Positions 57,819 to 64,000 of a DNA stretch of 64,000 bases are shown piece after piece (position 1 is the stretch's first letter; each line of letters starts with the position of its first letter). The translations under genes were made by a program, and so were the position numbers. This stretch comes from Isoptericola variabilis 225 (GTDB lineage Bacteria > Actinomycetota > Actinomycetes > Actinomycetales > Cellulomonadaceae). The notes below the pieces were generated by a model. That model searched no databases. It saw only the letters and a program-made list of their open reading frames with translations, and was not told the DNA's origin. Location of the stretch: NCBI RefSeq assembly GCF_000215105.1, contig NC_015588.1:2542001-2606000 (forward strand), written 5' to 3'.

Positions 57819-59042
57819 GTGGCCGAGCTCTACCCGCTGGAGAACACGATCCAGCACTACGACTGGGGCTCGCCCACGCGGATCCACGAGCTGCTCGGGT
57901 CGAGCCCCGACGGCCTGCCCGCCGCCGAGCTCTGGCTCGGCGCCCACCCGAGCGCCCCGTCGCGCGTGCGCCCGCCGGGTGCGCCCGACGCGTCGGACTC
58001 GCTGCTCGAGCTCGTCCGGCGCGACCCCGACCGGATGCTCGGGCGCCGCGTCGCGGACGAGTTCGGCCCCCGTCTGCCGTACCTGCTCAAGGTGCTCGCG
58101 GCCGACCGCGCGCTCTCCCTACAGGTGCACCCCCGGCCCCACGCGGCGCGGGCCGGCTTCATCCGCGAGAACCTCGAGGGCCTCCCGGCCGGCTCGCCGC
58201 TGCGCTCCTTCCACGACGACCAGCACAAGCCCGAGATGGTCGTGGCGCTCACCGAGTTCGACGCACTCGCCGGGATGCGCCCGCCGCGCGCGGCGCTCGC
58301 CCTGATCGACGGTCTCGAGGGCCGGCTCGTCGACGCCGTCCGCGAGGCGCTGCGCGGCAGCCGGTCGACCACCGGCGTCCGCGAGGCGTTCTCGCTCCTC
58401 GTCGCGGCGCGGGGACGCGCGGACTGCCGCGCCGACGTCGCCGCCGCGGTCGAGTCCGTGCGAGCCAGGCATGCCGCGGGCTCGCCGACCGAGCGGGCCG
58501 ACGCGACCGTGCTCCTCCTCGCCGAGCAGCACCCGGGCGACCCGGGCGCGATCGCCTCGCTGCTGCTCAACCGCGTGACGCTCGAGCCGGGGCAGGCGCT
58601 CTTCCTGCCGCCCGGCGAGGTCCACGCCTACGTGGGCGGCCTGGGGATCGAGGTCATGGCCAGCTCCGACAACGTGCTCCGTGCGGGCCTGACGTCCAAG
58701 CGCGTCGACACCGCGGCGCTGCTCGAGTGCGCGTCGTTCCAGCCCCGCCCCCCGACCGCGCCGGACGTGGACGTCAGCGAGGGCCCGGGTCACGTGGTGA
58801 GCTATCGCTCGCCCGTGCGCGAGTTCGCGCTCACGCTCGCCGACCTCGCCGACGGCGAGTCCGCGGCGCTGCACCCCGAGGGGCCGCGCATCGTGCTCTC
58901 CCTCGAGGGCGCGCCCACGCTCGTGTCGCAGGACGGCACCGAGCACCCGCTGAAGCACGGCGACTCGTGCTTCGTCCCCGACGCCGCCGGGGCGCTCGAG
59001 GTCGTGGGCGCGGGCCACGTCGTGTGCGCCTGGGTGCCGTGA
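57819..59042 (+). CDS. manA: Mannose-6-phosphate isomerase, class I
   Basis: 407 residues. It interconverts fructose-6-P and mannose-6-P. ENTIQHYDWGSPTRIHELLG opens the protein. Zinc ligands are in LSLQVHPRPHAAR (QxH), HKPEMVVAL (Glu) and PPGEVHAYVGGLGIEVMASS (His). The substrate Arg lies in LRAGLTSKRVD. With ManB it supplies mannose-1-P for glycolipids and glycoproteins. The strong palindrome at 59057 terminates it. Confidence 0.95.
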   Translation: MAELYPLENTIQHYDWGSPTRIHELLGSSPDGLPAAELWLGAHPSAPSRVRPPGAPDASDSLLELVRRDPDRMLGRRVADEFGPRLPYLLKVLAADRALSLQVHPRPHAARAGFIRENLEGLPAGSPLRSFHDDQHKPEMVVALTEFDALAGMRPPRAALALIDGLEGRLVDAVREALRGSRSTTGVREAFSLLVAARGRADCRADVAAAVESVRARHAAGSPTERADATVLLLAEQHPGDPGAIASLLLNRVTLEPGQALFLPPGEVHAYVGGLGIEVMASSDNVLRAGLTSKRVDTAALLECASFQPRPPTAPDVDVSEGPGHVVSYRSPVREFALTLADLADGESAALHPEGPRIVLSLEGAPTLVSQDGTEHPLKHGDSCFVPDAAGALEVVGAGHVVCAWVP

Positions 59043-59056
59043 CGCTTGTCAGGAGT

Positions 59057-59125
59057 TGTGGGCGTGATTTCTGGTCTCGAGAACCAGGTCAAAAAGAACA
59101 ATACGGGCCAGAAATCACGCCCACA
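59057..59125. repeat. Palindromic element between manA and the DUF3499 gene
   Basis: Perfect 18-bp arms TGTGGGCGTGATTTCTGG (59057-59074) and its complement (59108-59125) flank a 33-base A-rich centre containing CAAAAAGAACAATA. CTTGTCAGG precedes it, as in the other intergenic palindromes. It lies between convergent genes, where it can act as terminator. Its arms are those of the element in the MFS gene at 41731-41807. Confidence 0.85.
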
Positions 59126-59146
59126 GCGGCAAGAGAGGACGGCGGG

Positions 59147-59503
59147 CTACTCGGCCTCGCGCAGCACGCGCAGGTGACCGCGGCGCGCGGTCTCCGTGAC
59201 CGACGGCGGCTCGGGCTGCGCGGCCTGGCGCGCGCGGCCGGCCTCGCGCACGGCCTCGGCCAGCGCCGACAGGTCGTCCTTGGTCGGACCCGACTCCTCG
59301 AACTGCGGCGTGAGGCGCACGACCTCCCAGCCGCGCGGCGCGGTCAGGCGCTCGGCGTGGTCCGCGCACAGGTCGTAGCTGTGCGGCTCGGCCCGCTGGG
59401 CCAGCGGACCCAGCACGGCCGTCGAGTCCGCGTACACGTACGTGAGCGTCGCGACGGCGGCACGCGTGCATGCCGTGCGCGAGCACTGCCTGACCGATCT
59501 CAC
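59147..59503 (-). CDS. DUF3499 family protein (Rv3258c-like)
   Basis: 118 residues. VRSVRQCSRTACTRAAVATL and TYVYADSTAVLGPLAQRAEP, then YDLCADHAERLTAPRGWEVV, give a CxxxxC...CxxH zinc-ribbon-like pattern. The family is actinobacterial and uncharacterised. GTG 59503 was chosen because TACGCT stands exactly six bases upstream. It is divergent from the metallopeptidase-like gene. Confidence 0.88.
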   Translation of the reverse strand: MRSVRQCSRTACTRAAVATLTYVYADSTAVLGPLAQRAEPHSYDLCADHAERLTAPRGWEVVRLTPQFEESGPTKDDLSALAEAVREAGRARQAAQPEPPSVTETARRGHLRVLREAE

Positions 59504-59509
59504 GCGGGA

Positions 59510-59515
59510 AGCGTA
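59510..59515 (-). promoter_or_regulatory. -10 element of a leaderless promoter for the DUF3499 gene
   Basis: TACGCT on the minus strand, six bases before GTG 59503. Confidence 0.55.
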
Positions 59516-59592
59516 CGCCCCGGCGGTGACGCGGGGCGAAGGCACGCCGGTCGTGACCTGGCCGTGACCTGCCGGTCGGCGCGGTCGGTGGT

Positions 59593-59598
59593 TACGCT
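59593..59598 (+). promoter_or_regulatory. -10 element of a leaderless promoter for the metallopeptidase-like gene
   Basis: TACGCT, six bases before GTG 59605. It mirrors the divergent promoter at 59510. Confidence 0.55.
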
Positions 59599-59604
59599 CG
59601 CTCC

Positions 59605-60153
59605 GTGGCACTCTTCGGCTCGCGCGACCCGGGCCCCGGTTCCGGCCGCCGCCCGCACTCCCGGCAGCGCCGGACGCGGCCCGCGGGCGCCGTCCCGTCC
59701 GGCCCCTTCGAGCCCCTGCCGCAGCAGCCCGACGGCGCGGTCCCGCTCCGGCGCCGCGACCGGCGGGGGCGCGGGATCCGGGGGCCGCTCCTGCCGCCCG
59801 GCATGCCCGCGCACCGCACCCGCGCCGAACGGTTCGACGACCTCGTGCTCGACGCGGTCGACGTGCTGCAGCGCCGGTGGACCGACCAGCTGTCCCGCAC
59901 CGAGTTCGCGGTCGAGGACGTGCCGCCCTCGGACCCGGCGCCGTGGGAGACCGGCGGCGTCCCGCTCGGCCGGTGCTTCCCGGCCGAGGCGGGCCAGCCG
60001 CCGCGCGTCGTGGTGTACCGGCGCCCGTGCGAGGTCCGTGCCGCCGACCTCGAGGACCTCGCCGACCTGGTGCGCGACGTCGTCGTCGAGCAGGTCGCGG
60101 CGCTCCTCGCCCGCAGCCCCGAGGAGATCGACCCCCACTACGAGGGACGCTGA
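59605..60153 (+). CDS. Metallopeptidase-family (Zincin_1-like) protein without HExxH
   Basis: 182 residues. A basic N-terminal tail of about 65 residues precedes ERFDDLVLDAVDVLQRRWTD, FAVEDVPPSDPAPWETGGVP, RVVVYRRPCEVRA and LADLVRDVVVEQVAALLARS. The fold is that of the Zincin_1 family, but the zinc motif position HExxH reads VVEQV, so no protease activity is expected. This degenerate form is, as far as I recall, common in actinobacteria beside DUF3499. Confidence 0.82.
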   Translation: MALFGSRDPGPGSGRRPHSRQRRTRPAGAVPSGPFEPLPQQPDGAVPLRRRDRRGRGIRGPLLPPGMPAHRTRAERFDDLVLDAVDVLQRRWTDQLSRTEFAVEDVPPSDPAPWETGGVPLGRCFPAEAGQPPRVVVYRRPCEVRAADLEDLADLVRDVVVEQVAALLARSPEEIDPHYEGR

Positions 60154-60157
60154 CGCC

Positions 60158-61846
60158 TCACCGGCCGGCGTCGACCTCGCGCACGGCCACGTCGCCCGGC
60201 GTGGCCTGCGCACCGGTCGGCACGACGACGGAGCGCAGCGTGCCGGCGGTCGGCGTGCCGTCGTCCGTGACGAGCGTCGCGGCCCACACGACGCCGAGCG
60301 GGTCGCCGCCGGTGCGGTCGACCGTCACCAGGACGGGCTGCTCCTCGCCGGCGAGCTCCGCGACCGGCAGGGCCCGCGTCGTCCCGGCGACGAGCTCGAC
60401 CTCCGTCGCGGCCGCCTCGGCGCCGTCCGTGCCGTACGCCCGCACGGTCACCGTGGTGGTCCCCGACGGGTCGGTGTCCGGGTCGCGCTCGCGCGGCACC
60501 GCCTGCAGGACGAGCGTCGCACCCACGCCCTCGGGCAGCGCGAGCTGGCCCAGCGCGTCAGGCGGGGCGACCGGGGCGCCGTCGGGCCCGGTCGACGCCT
60601 CGGCGAGCGGCTGCCCGGCCGCCCACGCGACGTCGTACGGCGTGCCCGCGAGGACCGAGTCCTCGGGCAGCGCGCCCGGGGTCTCCGAGACCCCCGCGCC
60701 GACGACCGGCACGTCGGCGTCGACGACCACCGTGTACACGCCCTCGGGGAGGCCTCCGAGCGGCACGTCGGTGACCACGCCGGCCTCCAGCGTGACCTCC
60801 TCGGCGCCCCGCAGGGTCACGCGCCCCCCGGGCCCGTAGAGACTCAGGCGCGCCGTCCCGGCCTGCTCGCCCGGCGCGAGCAGGCGCAGGCGCGGTGCGT
60901 GGGGGTCGTCGACGGCCTCGCCGGCGCTCGTGATGCCGGCGACGGCGAGCGTCCCGGCGGGCGCGGCGCCCGGGGCGACGAGGTCGGTCCCCGCGGGCAC
61001 GAGCCCGTCGATCCCGTGCGCCTGGAGCGCGGCCGTCACGCGCGCGCCGGCCGAGCGCACGTGCACGGCGATCCTGCCCTGCTCGGGGGCGAGCGCCTCG
61101 AGGCGCGAGGTGACCTGCTCGCCCGGGGCCACGACGAACGAACCGCGGCCGCCCAGCGCGACGAGGCCGCCCGGCCCGTGCACGGTCAGGGTCACGCTCG
61201 CCGGGCGCGGGCTCGGGTTGTGCACGGTGAGCTGCGCGCTCGCACCGACCCGGGTGCTCCCGCCCACGAGCCAGTGGGAGGTCGACGGAGCCGTGCACCG
61301 GGCCGCGGCGAGACCTCGCAGGTCGCCGTCCGTCGTGGTCGCGGCGACCGTCCCGGCCGCCCGGAACGGGTCCCGCGCGGTCGGCTGCGCGTGCAGCACG
61401 GACGCGCCCTCGACCGCGGACCGCAGGACGGCGGCGCCCGAACCGGTGAGCTCGGCGGGCTGGTCGCCCTGGACGCCTCCCCCGGCCAGGCCGGTCGCGA
61501 GAGGCGTCCCGGTGGCACCGAGGACGCCGGCCGCGAGGCGGGTCGCGGTGGCCACGGGGGCCGCCGAGAACTGCTCGTCGCCGACGTCCGCGCCGTCGGG
61601 GAGGCGCACGGGCCCCGGGCAGACGTACGCCTCCTCGGCCGGTGCCACGGCCACGGCCTGCGTCTGCGCCGCGACCGCGCGCGACGCGTCGCCCGTCCAC
61701 CCCTGCGCCCACTGGCCACCCAGCGTCGCGACGGCGGCGAGCGCGCCGGCGGCGGCCACGCCCGTGACGGTCACGCCCGCGACGCGCAGCGTCCGGCGCA
61801 CGGCGACGCGGCTCGTGCCCGTCGTGCTGCGTCCCTCGCGGCTCAT
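60158..61846 (-). CDS. DUF5719 family secreted/membrane-anchored protein
   Basis: 562 residues. A basic N-terminus and one membrane helix (VAGVTVTGVAAAGALAAVAT, about 25-48) anchor a large extracytoplasmic beta-rich region. It includes CPGPVRLPDGADVGDEQFSA, HWLVGGSTRVGASAQLTVHN and SPRPASVTLTVHGPGG. The DUF5719 family is found next to large membrane glycosyltransferases, as here. The ATG overlaps the upstream gene's stop (ATGA). Probable role in envelope glycan assembly, inferred from context only. Confidence 0.83.
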   Translation of the reverse strand: MSREGRSTTGTSRVAVRRTLRVAGVTVTGVAAAGALAAVATLGGQWAQGWTGDASRAVAAQTQAVAVAPAEEAYVCPGPVRLPDGADVGDEQFSAAPVATATRLAAGVLGATGTPLATGLAGGGVQGDQPAELTGSGAAVLRSAVEGASVLHAQPTARDPFRAAGTVAATTTDGDLRGLAAARCTAPSTSHWLVGGSTRVGASAQLTVHNPSPRPASVTLTVHGPGGLVALGGRGSFVVAPGEQVTSRLEALAPEQGRIAVHVRSAGARVTAALQAHGIDGLVPAGTDLVAPGAAPAGTLAVAGITSAGEAVDDPHAPRLRLLAPGEQAGTARLSLYGPGGRVTLRGAEEVTLEAGVVTDVPLGGLPEGVYTVVVDADVPVVGAGVSETPGALPEDSVLAGTPYDVAWAAGQPLAEASTGPDGAPVAPPDALGQLALPEGVGATLVLQAVPRERDPDTDPSGTTTVTVRAYGTDGAEAAATEVELVAGTTRALPVAELAGEEQPVLVTVDRTGGDPLGVVWAATLVTDDGTPTAGTLRSVVVPTGAQATPGDVAVREVDAGR

Positions 61847-64000
61847 GCGACCCTCCCCCGGCGCCGGCCGACCGGCAGCGCCAGCAGCGCGAACACGAGC
61901 ACGACGACGCCGGCGCCCGTGAGCCACGCGCCGCGGTGCGGCGAGTCGTACCAGACGTGGACGCGGCCGCCGTCCGGTCCGACCGCGAACGCCTGGAGCC
62001 CGCCCGCCTCGACCGCCGGGGCCCGGCGCCCGTCGACGGTGGCGGTCCAGCCGGCGTCGGCCGCGGCGGCGAGCACGAGCGTGCGCCCCTCGGGGCCCTC
62101 GGGGTCCAGCCGGCCCCTGGCCTCGACGCCGTCCGCGGCGAGCGTGGCGACCGCGTCGTGCGGGGCGTCCGGCGTCGGCGCCGCGCTCAGGACGGTCGCC
62201 CACCCCGACGGCGGACCGTCGGGCTGCACGCGCCACACGCGCGCGCCGTCCTCGGTCACGCGCGTGAGGCCGCTGACGAGGTCGAGCGTGGTGACGAGCT
62301 CGGGGTCGCCGCCGGGCGGGACCTGCACCGCACCGACGCCGAGCTGCGCGAGCCGCTCGGCCAGGTCGGGCGCGGTGCCGACCACGAGGTCGGCCACGAC
62401 GGCCCGGAGCAGGCCGGTCGCGGGCCGGTCGGGAGCCGCGAGGAGCCCCGCCGCGCGCGCGTGCACGACGGTCGAGGAGTCCTGGAGCCGCGACCCGTCG
62501 GCGTGCAGGAGCGTGTAGCCCACGACGGCGTCGTCGCCCCGGTCGAGCTGCAGCACCGTGGCCGCGCGCGGGGGCGCCTGGACCTGCTGCCCTACGGCGG
62601 GGACGAGCGGCTCGGCCTCGGCCCGCAGCGCGGCCACCCGGCCCTGCTCGCCCGACGTGGCGTGCAGCGCCCACGACGTCGCGGTCGCGGCGGGCAGCAG
62701 GAGGGCGGTCGCGGCGAGCGCACCCCACGCGGCCCCCCGCAGCCGGACCGGCCACGCGGGCTCGGCGTCGCCGTCGGCGGGCGTCCGCGCCTCCGCGTGC
62801 GGGTCGGCGGCGTGCGGGTCGACGACGTCGGGACGCCGGTGCGACCGGTCGACGGCGTGCAGCGCCGCGGCGCCGAGCCCGAGCAGGAGGACGGACTGGC
62901 CGGCGCCCGGCCAGCCGGTCACCGGTGCAGGCTCGCCGTCGGGCCCGGGCGCGCCGGCGACCGTCGTGGCGACCGCGAGGATCGCCGCAGCCAGGCCGAG
63001 CGCCGCGCCGAACCAGGCGAGCCGCACGCCGCCGGCGCCGCGGGCACGCAGCAGCGCGACGGTCGCGAGGACGAGCACGAAGGCGCCCGGGAGCCACGGC
63101 CCGTAGGCACCGACGAGCCCCGCGAGGCCGCCTGCGTCACCGAGCCACCGCGCGAACCAGCCACCGGTCCCGGCGGCGTCGCCGGGCAGGCCCACGAGGA
63201 GCTCGAGGCCGTCGGGCGAGCCCACGGGCACCTGCGGCGCGCCCGGCTCGGCGAGCAGGAGCCGCCAGCCGCCGTCGGACCACGTCGACGCGACGTGCAC
63301 CCAGAACGGGGCCCCGACGGCGAGCGCCGGCAGCGGCGCGACGAGCAGGTAGCGGCGGTGACGTCGGACGACGAGCGCGGACGCGAGCAGCACCACGACG
63401 GCGAGCGGCAGGAGCACGGGGGCCCCGCACACCGCGACGGCGAGCAGCAGGCCTGCGGCACCGAGGGCGCCGAGCGAGCCGCGGCGCTGCTCGGTCGCAC
63501 GCAGCGCGAGCGCGGTCGGCACCTGCTCGCCAGAGCGCGGGTCGGTGCGCAGCTCCGGCAGGTCGACGACGTCCCGGGCGTGCGCGCCGACGGCGCGCAG
63601 GAGCGCGACGAGGACCCACGGCAGCGCGAGGTGCGCGACGACGGCGCCGAGCCGGCCGCTGCCGAGCCCCGCGAGGACGCCGGGCGGGCGGCCCCACGCA
63701 AGCCGCGGCCGCCGCGGGGGCCACGGCGAAGCGCGTGACCGTCCGGGCGCGAAACCAGCCCCCCAGCGGGGCGAGCGGCAGGGCGGCGACCACGAGCGCG
63801 TTCACCGCGGTCTGCACCGACCCGCCGACGAGCGCGGTCAGGGCCGTGAGCGGGAGCAGCAGGGGGTCGGCGGGTGCGGCGGCCCCGAGCCCGTCGCGCA
63901 CCCATCCCGACGTCGCGGCGTCGGCGAGGTCGCCGAGCGTGCCGGGGGCCGGCAGCAGCGCTCCCCCGACGACGCGCCCGCCGGCCGCGAGCACGCCCTG
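61843..64000 (-). pseudogene. Large membrane glycosyltransferase-type protein, C-terminal part, frameshifted (5' end outside window)
   Basis: From the window edge to about 63712 one frame reads PLLLPLTALTALVGGSVQTA and FRARTVTRFAVAPAAAAA. The continuation RLAWGRPPGVLAGLGSGRLG and AVVAHLALPWVLVALLRAVG lies in another frame that stays open to 61843. A two-base loss near 63700-63712 (GCGG for GCGCGG) explains the shift. The visible part has many membrane helices and a soluble C-terminal domain. Similar proteins beside DUF5719 are annotated as GT2-type; the catalytic domain would lie outside the window. The shift could be a sequencing error. Confidence 0.6.

Noticed and set aside
57803..62518. 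A 1571-codon open frame crossing manA, the DUF3499 gene, the metallopeptidase-like gene and DUF5719
   Set aside because: It overlaps four well-supported genes on both strands, is Arg/Pro/Ala low complexity and has no domain. It is an artefact of missing stop codons at high GC.

Overview
The window is very GC-rich, with pervasive third-position G/C, GTG starts and many leaderless-looking promoters. It is chromosomal DNA of an actinobacterium. Gene content and order (kgd, sigR-rsrA, aroA-rsgA, Rv3235-like gene, secA, hpf, comF, lpqB-mtrB-mtrA, ahcY, manB-manA, DUF3499) follow the conserved actinobacterial core known from Mycobacterium. The protein style and the absence of mycolate genes suggest a Cellulomonas-like Micrococcales member; the genus is inference. 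I saw no rRNA, tRNA, CRISPR array, insertion sequence or prophage.

Layout. 1-5.9 kb: 3' part of kgd, an aldo/keto reductase, an aldose epimerase, an SGNH-fold protein that has lost its catalytic residues, a frameshifted DinB gene and a DUF4097 protein. 6-11.6 kb: ribosomal protein bL37, the RsrA/SigR redox pair, an AraC-type fragment, a DoxX-like protein, then aroA-rsgA-hisN. 11.6-16.6 kb: a DUF6912-like protein, a CpaE-like ATPase with a SAF-domain protein, a small HTH protein, a tandem Sm-like protein, a LysM protein and an Rv3235-family protein. 16.6-28.8 kb: secA, a signal-less secreted-type protein, a decayed antiporter, a YcaQ-type glycosylase, hpf, comF, lpqB, mtrB and mtrA. 28.9-35.7 kb: the membrane/MoxR/DUF58/SpoIIM/RDD cluster, with a deletion joining DUF4350 to moxR. 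35.8-42.4 kb: a secreted carboxypeptidase, a lipoprotein, ahcY, an acyltransferase and an MFS transporter carrying an in-frame repeat element. 42.7-48.4 kb: a glycine-betaine ABC importer, a DUF1275 protein and a gamma-glutamyltransferase. 48.4-56.1 kb: a large acyltransferase/SGNH protein and a divergent sulfur locus (cysQ-cysD-cysN against uORF-tauE-cysC). 56.1-64 kb: Trm112-like, manB, manA, DUF3499, a metallopeptidase-like protein, DUF5719 and a broken membrane glycosyltransferase.

How the genes work together. CysD/CysN make APS, CysC phosphorylates it to PAPS, CysQ recycles PAP and TauE moves a sulfur oxyanion. A leaderless 34-codon uORF with two adjacent Cys codons ends in an ATGA overlap with tauE, which suggests cysteine-sensing control. 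ManA and ManB link fructose-6-P to mannose-1-P for envelope glycans. MtrAB-LpqB, SecA and the MoxR cluster serve the cell envelope.

Two themes stand out. First, small palindromic intergenic repeats recur in several families, and one copy lies in frame inside the MFS gene. Second, several genes are broken: single-base or dinucleotide shifts (DinB, antiporter, glycosyltransferase) and internal deletions (AraC type, antiporter, DUF4350/moxR). The shifts could be sequencing errors; the deletions are harder to explain that way.
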